The translations under genes and the position numbers were made by a program. The notes below the pieces were generated by a model. The model saw nothing but the letters and a program-made list of their open reading frames with translations, was not told where the DNA came from and made no database searches. Below, one piece after another: positions 26,679 to 36,339 of a DNA stretch of 64,000 nucleotides. The stretch comes from Alphaproteobacteria bacterium. Lineage in GTDB: Bacteria; Pseudomonadota; Alphaproteobacteria; SHVP01. The stretch is from positions 17,026 through 81,025 of the forward strand of contig VGES01000012.1 in the NCBI GenBank assembly GCA_016869765.1. Direction: 5' to 3'. Numbering within the stretch: position 1 is the stretch's first letter; each line of letters begins with the position of its first letter.

Positions 26679-28862
26679 TCAACGGCGTCGTCGTCGGGCC
26701 TTGGCGATGATCGCCGGTTCGCTCAGCAGCTCGAACCGAAGACGCCCCGACAGAGGGTCGACCTCGCGCAGCGCTACCTCGACCCTGTCGCCCAGCCGCC
26801 ACGCGGCCCCAGTGCGTTCGCCCACGAGGGCATGACGTTTGTCGTCATGGCGAAAGTACTCGTCGCCGAGGTCGCGCACTGGTACGAGACCGTCGGCTCC
26901 GGTGTCTTCGAGCGTCACGAACAGGCCGAAGCGCGTGACGCCGGAAACGTGACCGCGAAACTTCCCGCCCATCTTCTGGGCCAGATAGTGCGCCGTGAAG
27001 CGGTCCACGGCATCGCGTTCCGCCGCCATGGCTCGTCGCTCGGTGGCGGAAATGGTTTCGCCGATAGCGCGGAACCGCTTGGCCTCGTCCCGTCCGAGGC
27101 CATCGCTTCCCAGCCCGCACGCGCTGATGACGGCGCGATGGACCAGCACATCGGCGTAACGACGGATCGGTGAGGTGAAGTGCGCATAACGGGGCAGCGC
27201 CAACCCGAAATGACCGAGATTTTCGGGGCTGTACTCCGCTTGCGCCTGGCTGCGCAGCACCACCTCGTTGACGAGACGTTGGTGCGGCTGGTCCTTGGCG
27301 CGTCGCAGGATGCGGTTGAACATGGCCGGGGTCAGCACCTGGCCGCGCGCCAAACGCAGATCGAGGGTTTCCAGGAAATCCCGCAACGACTCGAGTTTCT
27401 CGCGCGAGGGCTCGGCATGAACACGATACATGCACGGTAGTCGGGCGTGCTCTATGGTCTCCGCGGCGCAGACGTTGGCGAGGATCATGTAGTCCTCGAT
27501 CAAGCGGTTGCTCGCGTAGAACGGGCGCGGCTCGATGCCGAGCACCTCGCCCTGCGGCCCGATTCGGACCCGACGCTCAGGCACCTCGAGTTCGAGGGGA
27601 TCGCGCTCGGCCCGGGCCTGGGTCAGCGCGGCGTGGGCGTCGTAGAGCGGACGGATCACCGATTCGAGCAGGGGGCCGGCCGCGTCATCGGGCCGTCCGT
27701 CGATGGCCGTCTGGACCTGGGCGTAGGTGAGGCGCGCGGCCGAGCGCATGAGCCCCCGCACGAACCCATGGCGACGTTTTCGACCGCGGGCGTCGAGCCA
27801 GACGCGAACCGCCATGCAGGCACGATCCTCCTTGGGTCGGAGCGAGCACACGCCGTTCGACAGCGCTTCGGGCAACATCGGAACGACGCGGTCGGGAAAA
27901 TAGGCGGAGTTCCCGCGGCGGAGCGCCTCGCGATCGAGCGCACTGCCGGGCAACACGTAACGCGCGACGTCGGCGATTGCGATGACGACCTGCCAGCCGC
28001 CAGGATTGGCCGGGTCGTCATCGTGGCCCGCCCACACGGCGTCGTCGTGATCGCGTGCTTCGTCGGGATCGATGGTGACGAGGGGCAGCGGGCGTAGATC
28101 GACTCCATCGCCGAGGCTCGGGACCCGAGCGTCCGCGGCCTCGGCCAGCGCGGAGGGGCCGAACTCGGTCGGCAAGTCATGGTCGTGAATCGCGATCAAG
28201 CTCAGGGACCGCGGGTCATCCGATCGTCCGAGGCGTTCGATCACGCGCCCCTGGCGCAGGCCGGCGCGGCTCGCGGCGCGGACCTCGGCAAACACGAGTT
28301 CGCCGGGCTGGGCGCCGGCCGAGTCGGCGCCACTCACCGCGAGATCCTGTTTGCGACGGTCGCTGCTGCGGATGCGTCCCTGGCCGGCCACCAGCGCATA
28401 CTCGCCGATGACCCGGTCGGGGCCGGCGCCCAGTACGCGCATCACGCGGGCGAGGTAGCTGCCGTCGTCGCGCCTTTCCAGGCGCGCCAGGGCGCGATCG
28501 CCAATACCGAGCGCGGGCGCGCGGTGGCGCGGCAACGGCGCGAGCAGGATCTTCGGCGGCTCGGCATCCTCCGACCACGAGGCCGGCCTGCCCCAGAGTT
28601 CGCCGTCGACGTCGAGGTCGATCACCTCGATCACGGCCACGGCGGGGAGGCGACGGGGGTCCGCCAAGCGGCGCCCACGTCGCCGGTCGAGCCGACCTTC
28701 GACCACCAGCTCCTTGAGCAGATCCTTGAGCAGGACACGGCCACTCCCCTTGATCCCGAACGCGCGTGCGATGTCGCGCTTGCTCGCCCGATCGGGATTT
28801 TTCTCGAGGAACTCGAGAACCTGTTCGCGCGAGGGAAACGGGGCGGCGTGGCCTTTGGCCAT
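26679..28862 (-). CDS. rnr: Ribonuclease R
   Basis: A 3'-5' exoribonuclease that degrades structured RNA. The 727 residues comprise an N-terminal winged-helix region (KRDIARAFGIKGSGR), cold-shock domains, and the RNB catalytic domain with its Mg-binding signature IDPDEARDHDDAVW (four Asp). The FTSPIRRYADVLVHR region follows, then a C-terminal S1 domain (GLFVTLEDTGADGLVP). The tail after S1 is basic (KARRRRR). It starts 9 bases after the topA stop on the same strand. Confidence 0.95.
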   Translation of the reverse strand: MAKGHAAPFPSREQVLEFLEKNPDRASKRDIARAFGIKGSGRVLLKDLLKELVVEGRLDRRRGRRLADPRRLPAVAVIEVIDLDVDGELWGRPASWSEDAEPPKILLAPLPRHRAPALGIGDRALARLERRDDGSYLARVMRVLGAGPDRVIGEYALVAGQGRIRSSDRRKQDLAVSGADSAGAQPGELVFAEVRAASRAGLRQGRVIERLGRSDDPRSLSLIAIHDHDLPTEFGPSALAEAADARVPSLGDGVDLRPLPLVTIDPDEARDHDDAVWAGHDDDPANPGGWQVVIAIADVARYVLPGSALDREALRRGNSAYFPDRVVPMLPEALSNGVCSLRPKEDRACMAVRVWLDARGRKRRHGFVRGLMRSAARLTYAQVQTAIDGRPDDAAGPLLESVIRPLYDAHAALTQARAERDPLELEVPERRVRIGPQGEVLGIEPRPFYASNRLIEDYMILANVCAAETIEHARLPCMYRVHAEPSREKLESLRDFLETLDLRLARGQVLTPAMFNRILRRAKDQPHQRLVNEVVLRSQAQAEYSPENLGHFGLALPRYAHFTSPIRRYADVLVHRAVISACGLGSDGLGRDEAKRFRAIGETISATERRAMAAERDAVDRFTAHYLAQKMGGKFRGHVSGVTRFGLFVTLEDTGADGLVPVRDLGDEYFRHDDKRHALVGERTGAAWRLGDRVEVALREVDPLSGRLRFELLSEPAIIAKARRRRR

Positions 28863-28871
28863 CCGAGGAGT

Positions 28872-31508
28872 CTACTCTGCGGCGGCGTTCTTCTTGCCGC
28901 TTTTGCGAGGCGTCTTCTTCTTGAGTGCCGGCGAAGTCCCCGTGCTTTTTCCGCGGCGGGTGCTGCGGCCGCGACGTTGGCCACCCGTCTTGCGTGCCCG
29001 TTCGGCGAGCAACGTGACGGCGGCGTCCATCGATAGGGCCTCGGGTTCGATTCCCGCGGGCAGGGTGGCGTTGACGCCGTCGTGGCTCACGTAGGCGCCG
29101 TAGCGACCTTCGTGGATGTTGACGGCTTTGCCGTCCGTCGGGTGGGCACCGAGCGCCCGCAGAACGGCCGGTCCCCGACGCTGTTGTTTGGGTTCGGCGA
29201 GCAACGCGACCGCACGATTGAGACCAACGGTGAGGACGTCTTCGTCGGCGCCGAGCGAGCGATAGTCGCTGTCATGCCGCACGTAAGGGCCGAAGCGACC
29301 GATGCCGGCCGAGATCTTCTTGCCGGTCTCCGGATGTTTTCCGATCTCGCGCGGCAGGGAGAGGAACTGCAGCGCCCGATCCAGGGCGAGCTCGCTTGGG
29401 CTGACGCCCTTCGGAATCGACACCCGTTTCGGTTTTTCTTCCCCCGCCGCGGCGTCGCGCTGAATGTAGTGCCCGTAGGGTCCTTTGCGCACGGCGACCG
29501 TGGCGCCCGTGGCCGGGTCCTTGCCCAGTTCCCGCGGCCCGGCGTCGTTGCCCTCGCCATTGCCGCCGTCGGCCAGCCGCCGGGTGTACTTGCATTCCGG
29601 GTAATTCGAACAACCGACGAACGCGCCGAAGCGACCGACCTTGAGGCTCAACCGTCCGGCAGCGCAGGATGGACACTGTCGCGGGTCTTTCCCCGGACCG
29701 CTCGACTTGAACACGTGGTCGGAAAGAAGTTCGTTGAGCGCCTCGAGAACGTCGCGCACGCGCAGGTTCTGCGTCCCGTCGACGGCGCCCGTGAAGTCCC
29801 GCCAGAAGTCGCGAAGGAGCGCCTTCCAATCGAGGTCGCCGGCCGAAACTTTGTCGAGCCGTTCTTCGAGGTCGGCTGTGAAGTCGTACTGGACGTAGCG
29901 CTCGAAAAAACTGACGAGAAACGCGGTGACCAATTGGCCGCGGTCCTCGGCGAAGAATCGTCCCTTGTCCAATCGGACGTACTTGCGATCCTGGAGGACC
30001 GAGAGGATCGAGGCGTAGGTCGACGGGCGTCCGATGCCGAGTTCTTCGAGCTTCTTGACCAGCGTCGCTTCGGTGTAGCGGGGTGGCGGCTCGGTGAAAT
30101 GCTGCTCCGGCGTGACCGTCCGACGATCGAGGGCGTCGCCCTGGTTCACCTTGGGCAAGGCGCGCGTGTCGTCATCCTCGGCGTCGGGGGCGCGCTTGTC
30201 TTCGACGTCATCGCGCCCCTCCTGATAGAGCCGCAGGAAGCCGTCGAATAGGACGACTTGGCCGGTGGCGCGGAATTGCGATCGTCCGTCGTTGGCGGCG
30301 ATGTCGATCGCCGCCCGCTCGACCCGCGCACTCGCCATCTGGCTGGCGATCGCTCGCTTCCAGATGAGTTCGTAGAGTTTGGCCTGTTCGTCGTCGAGGA
30401 AGCGGGCTGCCTGCTCCGGCAGCCGGGAGAGGTCGGTGGGACGAATCGCCTCGTGCGCCTCCTGGGCGTTCTTGGCCTTGGTCTGGTAGGCGCGCGGCTT
30501 CTCCGGGACATAGGCGTCGCCGTAGGCGCGGCCGATGACGGAGCGACAGCCCGCGATCGCTTCGTTCGCCATCTGCACGCCGTCCGTCCGCATGTAGGTA
30601 ATAAGTCCAGTGGTTTCGCCGCCGATCGTCACGCCTTCATAGAGCCGTTGGGCGATCTGCATCGTCCGCCGCGCCGAGAAGCGCAACTTGCGCGAAGCCT
30701 CCTGTTGCAGCGTCGAGGTCGTGAAGGGCGGCGGCGGATTGCGAAACGACTGTTTCGCCCCGACCGCAGCGACCGCGAAGCTCTGGGCGCCGGCGATCGC
30801 CGCCAGGGCGGCATCGGCCACGACCTTCGACCCGAGGCCCAGCTTGTCGAGCTTGTTGCCGTCCAGTCCGACGAGGCGCGCCGTGAAGGTCGTCCCTCGG
30901 GTCGTCGCGAACTCGGCATCGATCGACCAGTATTCCTGCGGTACGAAACGATCGATCTCGAGGTCTCGTTCGCACACCAGGCGCAGCGCAACCGATTGGA
31001 CGCGGCCCGCGGAGCGCGCGCCGGGAAGTTTCCGCCACAGCACCGGCGACAGCGTGAAGCCCACGAGATAGTCGAGCGCGCGGCGGGCCTGCTGGGCGTT
31101 GACCAGCGCCATGTCGATGTCGCGCGGATGGCGCATTGCTTCGACGACCGCGCTCTTGGTGATCTCGTTGAACACGACGCGCTTGACGTCGAGGTCCTTG
31201 CACGCGCCCATTTCGTTCAGCGCGCTCAGCACGTGCCAGGAGATCGCTTCCCCCTCGCGGTCTGGGTCGGTCGCCAGGATCAGGTGCTTGGCCCCACGGC
31301 ACGCCTTGGCGATGTCCTTGAGCTTGCCCACCGAATCGGGGTCCACCTCGTAGGACATGGCGAAGTCGGCCTCGGGCTGCACGGACCCGTTCTTGGCCGG
31401 CAGATCCCGGACGTGGCCGTAGCTCGCCAGCACGACATAATCCTCGCCGAGATACTTGTTGATGGTCTTGGCCTTGGCAGGGGATTCGACGACGACGACG
31501 TTGTTCAT
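28872..31508 (-). CDS. topA: DNA topoisomerase I
   Basis: Relaxes negatively supercoiled DNA. The 878-residue protein starts with the TOPRIM domain (VVVESPAKAKTINKYLG; DPDREGE). The active-site tyrosine lies in GLITYMRTDG. One four-cysteine zinc finger (CPSC…CSNYPEC) is followed by several TopoI C-terminal repeats, each with a GRFGPYV-like motif, and a very basic Lys/Arg tail ending in KKNAAAE. This C-terminal layout, with few zinc fingers and several repeats, is common in alphaproteobacteria. The gene lies 155 bases after dprA. Confidence 0.96.
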   Translation of the reverse strand: MNNVVVVESPAKAKTINKYLGEDYVVLASYGHVRDLPAKNGSVQPEADFAMSYEVDPDSVGKLKDIAKACRGAKHLILATDPDREGEAISWHVLSALNEMGACKDLDVKRVVFNEITKSAVVEAMRHPRDIDMALVNAQQARRALDYLVGFTLSPVLWRKLPGARSAGRVQSVALRLVCERDLEIDRFVPQEYWSIDAEFATTRGTTFTARLVGLDGNKLDKLGLGSKVVADAALAAIAGAQSFAVAAVGAKQSFRNPPPPFTTSTLQQEASRKLRFSARRTMQIAQRLYEGVTIGGETTGLITYMRTDGVQMANEAIAGCRSVIGRAYGDAYVPEKPRAYQTKAKNAQEAHEAIRPTDLSRLPEQAARFLDDEQAKLYELIWKRAIASQMASARVERAAIDIAANDGRSQFRATGQVVLFDGFLRLYQEGRDDVEDKRAPDAEDDDTRALPKVNQGDALDRRTVTPEQHFTEPPPRYTEATLVKKLEELGIGRPSTYASILSVLQDRKYVRLDKGRFFAEDRGQLVTAFLVSFFERYVQYDFTADLEERLDKVSAGDLDWKALLRDFWRDFTGAVDGTQNLRVRDVLEALNELLSDHVFKSSGPGKDPRQCPSCAAGRLSLKVGRFGAFVGCSNYPECKYTRRLADGGNGEGNDAGPRELGKDPATGATVAVRKGPYGHYIQRDAAAGEEKPKRVSIPKGVSPSELALDRALQFLSLPREIGKHPETGKKISAGIGRFGPYVRHDSDYRSLGADEDVLTVGLNRAVALLAEPKQQRRGPAVLRALGAHPTDGKAVNIHEGRYGAYVSHDGVNATLPAGIEPEALSMDAAVTLLAERARKTGGQRRGRSTRRGKSTGTSPALKKKTPRKSGKKNAAAE

Positions 31509-31663
31509 CGTGCGTTACCTGTGGGCGTCGAGCGTACCCAAGAACCGGCAAAACGTGCGCGGGGTCCCGTCATAGGGGCGAAGCACATACGGCAAAACGC
31601 GAGACGGCGTCAAATCGAGGCCGTTCCGGCGCAAGATGAAGTGATGCCGCGACGCGAGGAGCG

Positions 31664-32797
31664 CTAGTGCTGGTGGGCGTCCTTTTGTGACACCCCGAGG
31701 ACTCGTTGAATCCGGTTGCCGGCCACGCGCTCGATCTGTCCGGTGAGTTCGAGTTCCGCCAGCGCGATCAAGACGTCGGGTGCGGGACGTTGGCATTGGC
31801 GCACCAACTCGTCGATATCGACGGCGGTCGGACCAAGCAAAGGGAGAATCGGATCGTCGTTCGGCGTGATCCTTGGTGCCCGAGCCATCGGTGCCGGGCG
31901 CCGCGCCGTCGGTTTGGAGAGGGCGTGCCCTTCGATCATCGGGAGAAGCACCGGCACCACATCGTCGGGCCCCTCGCACAGGATCGCGCCATCCCGCAGG
32001 AGGTTGTTGGAGCCGCGACATCGGCCATCGAGCGGCGAGCCGGGTACGGCGAAGACCTGCCGGCCCTGTTCGGCGGCCAGGCGCGCGGTGATCAAAGATC
32101 CGGAGTGGAGCGCTGCTTCGATGACCACGACACCGAGGGACAGTCCCGACACCAGGCGGTTGCGCTGCGGGAAGTGGCGTGCCCTCGGCTCCTCGCCGAG
32201 CGGCATCTCGGAGATAACAAGGCCCGATTCAGCGATCGCCCCGTAGAGACCGCGATTCTGCGGGGGGTAGACGACGTCGACGCCGCCCGCCATCACCGCG
32301 ATGGTCCCGTGATCGAGCGCCCCAAGATGGGCAGCGCCGTCGATGCCGCGCGCCAGTCCCGAAACGACGACGAAACCGGCCTCGCCGAGGCCGCGCGCCA
32401 AGGCGGACGCAAATTGTCGCCCGGCACCGGAGGCGTTTCGTGCCCCGACGATGGCGATGGCCGGGCGCCCGAGCAGGGCCACATCACCGAGCACGGCCAG
32501 GAACGGTGGGGCATCGGACAGGGCGGCGAGGGGTCTCGGGTAGTCGGGCTCATCGCGGTCGATCAGGCGACCGCCAGCGCGCGACAGTCGCCCGATCTCA
32601 TCCTCGATCTGGGACGCCGAAGGGATGTGGGGCGGCGGTGATCCCGATTCCCTTGCCAGGGTCGGCAAGGCGGCGAGGGCTGCGGCGGCCTCGCCGTAGC
32701 GCCGCAGAAGCTCGTGGTAGGTCACCGGCCCGATGCCCGACGTCCGCGACAAACGCAATCGGTCGCGAACGCCGCGGCGCGGGTCGCCGGTGTTCAT
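31664..32797 (-). CDS. dprA: DNA-processing protein DprA
   Basis: Loads RecA onto incoming single-stranded DNA during natural transformation. From ATG 32797 (377 aa) it has an N-terminal SAM-like helical domain (RLSRTSGIGPVTYHELLRRYG), the Rossmann-fold core (IAIVGARNASGAGRQFA, VVSGLARGIDGAAH, the PQRNRLVSGLS loop, SGSLITARLA), and a C-terminal winged-helix DML1-like domain. The ATG overlaps the stop of the MAPEG gene (ATGA). DprA is widespread and does not by itself prove competence. Confidence 0.94.
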   Translation of the reverse strand: MNTGDPRRGVRDRLRLSRTSGIGPVTYHELLRRYGEAAAALAALPTLARESGSPPPHIPSASQIEDEIGRLSRAGGRLIDRDEPDYPRPLAALSDAPPFLAVLGDVALLGRPAIAIVGARNASGAGRQFASALARGLGEAGFVVVSGLARGIDGAAHLGALDHGTIAVMAGGVDVVYPPQNRGLYGAIAESGLVISEMPLGEEPRARHFPQRNRLVSGLSLGVVVIEAALHSGSLITARLAAEQGRQVFAVPGSPLDGRCRGSNNLLRDGAILCEGPDDVVPVLLPMIEGHALSKPTARRPAPMARAPRITPNDDPILPLLGPTAVDIDELVRQCQRPAPDVLIALAELELTGQIERVAGNRIQRVLGVSQKDAHQH

Positions 32798-33198
32798 CCG
32801 CCGAAGTAGTAGACCACGCACAGGACGGATGCGACGGCGATGACTCCGTAGGTGAGCGTCGCACTCAGGACACGAAGGGCGGCGATCTTGCCGAGGATAC
32901 TGACGGCATGGCCGACCCGCGCGGTGCAGAACACGATGCCGAGTGCGTGCACGATCCAAGCGGCGGCGCCGCTCATCTCGACCAGGAAGATAAGAAAAAT
33001 TCCCGCCGCCAGGTACTCGGCGAGATTGCCTTGGGCCCGGTTACGTCGCTGGAACTGATCGTCCCCACCCTGGGCGCCGATATCGACCTTGGCGCGGGTC
33101 CGATCAGCCGAAACCATCAGTGACAGGATCACCAGCAACACGCCGAGGATTCCGGCGTACAGCAGTGTGGCCATCGAATGGCCCATCTCGTGCATCAT
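32794..33198 (-). CDS. MAPEG-family membrane protein
   Basis: A 134-residue protein with four hydrophobic helices and the MAPEG motif RAQGNLAEYLAAGIF (family pattern RxQxNxxE), which marks relatives of microsomal glutathione transferases and leukotriene C4 synthase. Bacterial members are little studied. The gene is translationally wired between plsY and dprA: its ATG overlaps the plsY stop and its TGA overlaps the dprA start. A GGAGA site precedes ATG 33198. Confidence 0.86.
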   Translation of the reverse strand: MMHEMGHSMATLLYAGILGVLLVILSLMVSADRTRAKVDIGAQGGDDQFQRRNRAQGNLAEYLAAGIFLIFLVEMSGAAAWIVHALGIVFCTARVGHAVSILGKIAALRVLSATLTYGVIAVASVLCVVYYFGG

Positions 33199-34004
33199 GG
33201 GGGTTCTCCGTGGTTGGGTGCCGGCGTCTTCGCCCCGATTCGGGACTCTTCACCGCGCAGCAGACGCTCGATGTTATCGCGGTGGCGAAAAAGGATCAGC
33301 ACGGCGAGGAACACGGTGAATTCCGTCAGCTGTGGGTCGCTCATGTAGGCGCCTCCGATCGGGTGGTGCGCCAATCCATATGCAGCGATCGGGCTCAGAA
33401 CGAAGGCGGCGAGTGCCGCCAACGACGAATAGCGGCTGATTCCTGCGATCGCCAGCCAACACAGGCAGGCGATCAAGCCCAGGGTTGGCGAAAGGGCCAG
33501 AAGGACCCCAAGGCCGGTCGCCACCCCTTTGCCGCCCCACGCGCGCCACGCCGCAGCGACGGCGATCAGTGGTCCGGCCAGGCTGAGGACGCCCTTGGTC
33601 AACAGCATCAGCACGAGGCCTCCGAGGACGATCAGCAGCTGGACGGCGGCCGCGGCCTTCCCCTGCCGCGCCGAACCGATAAGCCAAACTGGCATCAGAT
33701 GCCCGAGGAAGGCCCCTGCTGCTGCCAGGATGGCAGGGTCGCGCGACATGAACGTTTCGGCCACGAGGACCGGCGCGGCGCCCTTGGCGGCATCGAGGAG
33801 AAGCGTCAGGGCGGCCAGCCCCTTGCGACCGGTGCGAAGCACATTGGTCGCGCCGATGTTGCCCGAGCCGATCCGGCGGATGTCGCCAAGGCCGGCGAGT
33901 CGCGTCAGCACGAGGCCAAAGGGAATCGACCCCACCAGGAAGCTCGCCACGAACACAACGACGTACGGCCAGAGAAAGCGGACGTCGCCGAGGGGATCGA
34001 TCAC
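33195..34004 (-). CDS. plsY: Acyl-phosphate:glycerol-3-phosphate acyltransferase PlsY, with insertion
   Basis: Integral membrane enzyme for the first acylation of glycerol-3-phosphate. The family motifs are FLVGSIPFG, GDIRRIGSGNIGATNVLR, and the pair GHLMPVWL … GGKGVATGLGV. The last two normally form one continuous motif with about three residues between them. Here about 45 extra residues (109-156, nt 33537-33680) intervene, in frame, with one or two hydrophobic segments. Total length is 269 against roughly 200 for the family, with a polar C-terminal tail as well. See findings. It sits 7 bases after pyrC and overlaps the MAPEG start. Confidence 0.88.
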   Translation of the reverse strand: MIDPLGDVRFLWPYVVVFVASFLVGSIPFGLVLTRLAGLGDIRRIGSGNIGATNVLRTGRKGLAALTLLLDAAKGAAPVLVAETFMSRDPAILAAAGAFLGHLMPVWLIGSARQGKAAAAVQLLIVLGGLVLMLLTKGVLSLAGPLIAVAAAWRAWGGKGVATGLGVLLALSPTLGLIACLCWLAIAGISRYSSLAALAAFVLSPIAAYGLAHHPIGGAYMSDPQLTEFTVFLAVLILFRHRDNIERLLRGEESRIGAKTPAPNHGEPP

Positions 34005-34011
34005 GGCGGGG

Positions 34012-35322
34012 TCAGCCGAATAGGTGCACGGTCTCGCCCTCGACCACCGTGCGCAAGGCCCGGCCCTGGACGGGCCGGCGATCGAAGGGCGAGTTCTTGG
34101 ACTTGCTCAGGAACGCGTCCGCGTCGATCCGCCAGGGCATGCCCGGATCGAACAGCACGAGATCGGCCGGCGCACCCTTGGCCAAGCGGCCGCCGGGAAG
34201 GCGATAGAGTTGGGCCGGGGCGCTCGTCAGACGCCGGAGCATCTCGATCATCGTGAGTTCGCCCTTGTGTACGAGTTCGAGTCCGATCGGGAGCAGCGTT
34301 TCGAGGCCGACGGCGCCGAACGCGGCTTGGGCAAACGGCCGGCGCTTGGAGTCCTGATCCTGGGGTTTGTGATTCGAACAGATGACGTCGATCGTGCCAT
34401 CGCGCAGTCCGGCGACGATCGCGCGGCGGTCGTCTTCGCTGCGGAGCGGCGGGGAAACCTTGGCGAACGTGCGATAGTCGCCTACCTCGTTCTCGTTGAG
34501 CGCGAAGTGGCAGGGCGACACGCCGCAGGTCACGGGCAATCCCTGCGCCTTGGCGGCACGGATCACATCGACCGAGTCGGCGGTCGAGATCGACGCGGCG
34601 TGGTATCGCGCACCGGTCGCCAGCACCAGACGAATGTCGCGTTCGAGCATGATCACTTCGGACTCGTTCAGGATGCCTGACAGGCCGAGCCGCGTGGCGA
34701 GTTCGCCTTGGTTCATGACTCCGGTGCCGACGAGATCCGGCGATTCGGTGTGGTGGCTGATCAGGAGTCCGAAGGCCGTCGCATAGGACAACGCGCGGCG
34801 CATCACCATGGCGTTGGTGATGCTCTTGAAGCCGTCGGTGAAGGCGACCGCGCCGGCTTCGGCGAGCATGCCGAGTTCGGTCATCTCCTTGCCTTCGAGG
34901 CTGCGCGTCACGGCGGCCGAGGGATAGACGTGGACGACCCCGGTCGCCTTGCCCTGACGCTCGATGAACTCGACCAAAGCGATGTCGTCGAGCACGGGAC
35001 GCGTGTCGGGGGTGACGACGACGCTGGTGACCCCGCCGGCAGCGGCGGATCTGGTCCCCGTGGCGATCGTCTCCTTGTGCTCCGCGCCCGGTTCTCCGAG
35101 GGAGGCGCGCAGATCGATCAGTCCAGGGGCCAGGCACAGGCCCTTGCAGTCGACCACCTCGGCATCGTCGGGCGTGCCAGCCGCGAAGATGTGCGGGCCG
35201 AGGTCGGCGATCGTGCCGTTGACGGTCAGGAGTCCACCCTTGGCATCGAGGCCGGACGATGGATCGAGAAGCCGGGCGTTGCGGTAGGCGACGCGGCGGG
35301 CGGTCGGGGAAGCCGCGCTCAT
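34012..35322 (-). CDS. pyrC: Dihydroorotase-like protein PyrC'/PyrX (probably non-catalytic)
   Basis: A 436-residue amidohydrolase-fold protein that follows pyrB with a 4-base overlap. Overall sequence is of the dihydroorotase type (APGLIDLR…[33 protein letters not shown]). The metal-binding HxH after PGxID is replaced (D-L-R-A-S), and the DHAPH motif near the C-terminal end reads NHKPQ. These are the changes seen in pseudo-dihydroorotases such as Pseudomonas PyrC', which help assemble aspartate carbamoyltransferase rather than catalyse. A true dihydroorotase must then lie elsewhere. Confidence 0.88.
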   Translation of the reverse strand: MSAASPTARRVAYRNARLLDPSSGLDAKGGLLTVNGTIADLGPHIFAAGTPDDAEVVDCKGLCLAPGLIDLRASLGEPGAEHKETIATGTRSAAAGGVTSVVVTPDTRPVLDDIALVEFIERQGKATGVVHVYPSAAVTRSLEGKEMTELGMLAEAGAVAFTDGFKSITNAMVMRRALSYATAFGLLISHHTESPDLVGTGVMNQGELATRLGLSGILNESEVIMLERDIRLVLATGARYHAASISTADSVDVIRAAKAQGLPVTCGVSPCHFALNENEVGDYRTFAKVSPPLRSEDDRRAIVAGLRDGTIDVICSNHKPQDQDSKRRPFAQAAFGAVGLETLLPIGLELVHKGELTMIEMLRRLTSAPAQLYRLPGGRLAKGAPADLVLFDPGMPWRIDADAFLSKSKNSPFDRRPVQGRALRTVVEGETVHLFG

Positions 35323-36287
35323 GCCGCCTTTTCCACCGGAATTTCCAGCGTGTGATTGACCAGCGCGTCGAGACAGGCCATGCGCACGCCGACCCCGATC
35401 TCGACCTGTTCTCGGATGACGCTGCGATTGATGTCGTCGGCGACCTCGCTATCGATCTCGACGCCGCGATTCATCGGGCCCGGGTGCATGATCAGCGCAT
35501 CTTCCTTGGCGAGCGAGAGTTTCTCGCGATCGAGCCCATAGAAGTGGAAATACTCGCGGATCGACGGCACGAACGCGCCATGCATGCGCTCCAACTGCAG
35601 ACGCAGCATCATGACGATGTCCACGTCCTTCAAGCCTTTGCGCATGTCGTGGTGAACCTCGACGCCCAAGCGCTCGACGGCGGTCGGCAGCAAGGTCGGA
35701 GGCGCGACGACGCGAACCACGGCGCCCATCGTAGTGAGCAGCATGATGTTCGAGCGGGCGACGCGGCTGTGCAGGATATCGCCACAGATCGCCACGACGA
35801 GGCCCGACAGTCGCTTGCCGCGGCGGCGGATGGTGACGGCATCGAGCAGCGCCTGGGTGGGGTGAGCATGGCTGCCGTCGCCGGCGTTGATCACTGCGCC
35901 GTCGACTTTTTGCGACAGAAGCTCGACGGCGCCCGAGTCGCTGTGGCGCACCACCATCACATCGGGCTGCATGGCGTTCAGCGTCATCGCCGTGTCGATC
36001 AGGGTTTCGCCCTTCTTGATCGATGAACCCTCGACCGACATGTTGATCACGTCGGCGCCGAGCCGTTTTCCGGCCAACTCGAAGGACGTGCGCGTCCTGG
36101 TCGAGGACTCGAAGAACAGATTGACGAGGGTTCTTCCGCGGAGGCGATTGATCTTCTTGTCGGCGCGCCGGCCGAGGTCGACGTAGAAGTCGGCCAAATC
36201 GAGCAAAGCACCGATTTCCGCCGCCGAAAGCCCGTCGATGTCGAGCAGGTGGCGATGCCGGAAAGCGGGCGTCCGCGTCACGTTCAT
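35319..36287 (-). CDS. pyrB: Aspartate carbamoyltransferase catalytic subunit
   Basis: Second step of pyrimidine synthesis: carbamoyl phosphate plus aspartate gives carbamoyl-aspartate. The 322-residue protein has the carbamoyl-phosphate loop [29 protein letters not shown], and the HPTQALLD motif. The gene heads the transcript pyrB-pyrC-plsY-MAPEG-dprA, most of whose joints overlap or nearly touch. There is no recognisable ribosome binding site before ATG 36287, and the promoter at 36297-36325 would give a nearly leaderless message. Confidence 0.95.
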   Translation of the reverse strand: MNVTRTPAFRHRHLLDIDGLSAAEIGALLDLADFYVDLGRRADKKINRLRGRTLVNLFFESSTRTRTSFELAGKRLGADVINMSVEGSSIKKGETLIDTAMTLNAMQPDVMVVRHSDSGAVELLSQKVDGAVINAGDGSHAHPTQALLDAVTIRRRGKRLSGLVVAICGDILHSRVARSNIMLLTTMGAVVRVVAPPTLLPTAVERLGVEVHHDMRKGLKDVDIVMMLRLQLERMHGAFVPSIREYFHFYGLDREKLSLAKEDALIMHPGPMNRGVEIDSEVADDINRSVIREQVEIGVGVRMACLDALVNHTLEIPVEKAA

Positions 36288-36296
36288 TAAAGCGTC

Positions 36297-36325
36297 ACTA
36301 TAGGAGTGGGTGCGCGGCGCAGCAA
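36297..36325 (-). promoter_or_regulatory. Promoter of the pyrB operon
   Basis: On the minus strand TTGCTG (36325-36320) and TATAGT (36302-36297) are separated by exactly 17 bases. The -10 element ends only 9 bases before the ATG of pyrB, so transcription would begin about 3 bases upstream of the start codon. Confidence 0.55.
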
Positions 36326-36339
36326 GCGCGCGAAGGCGT

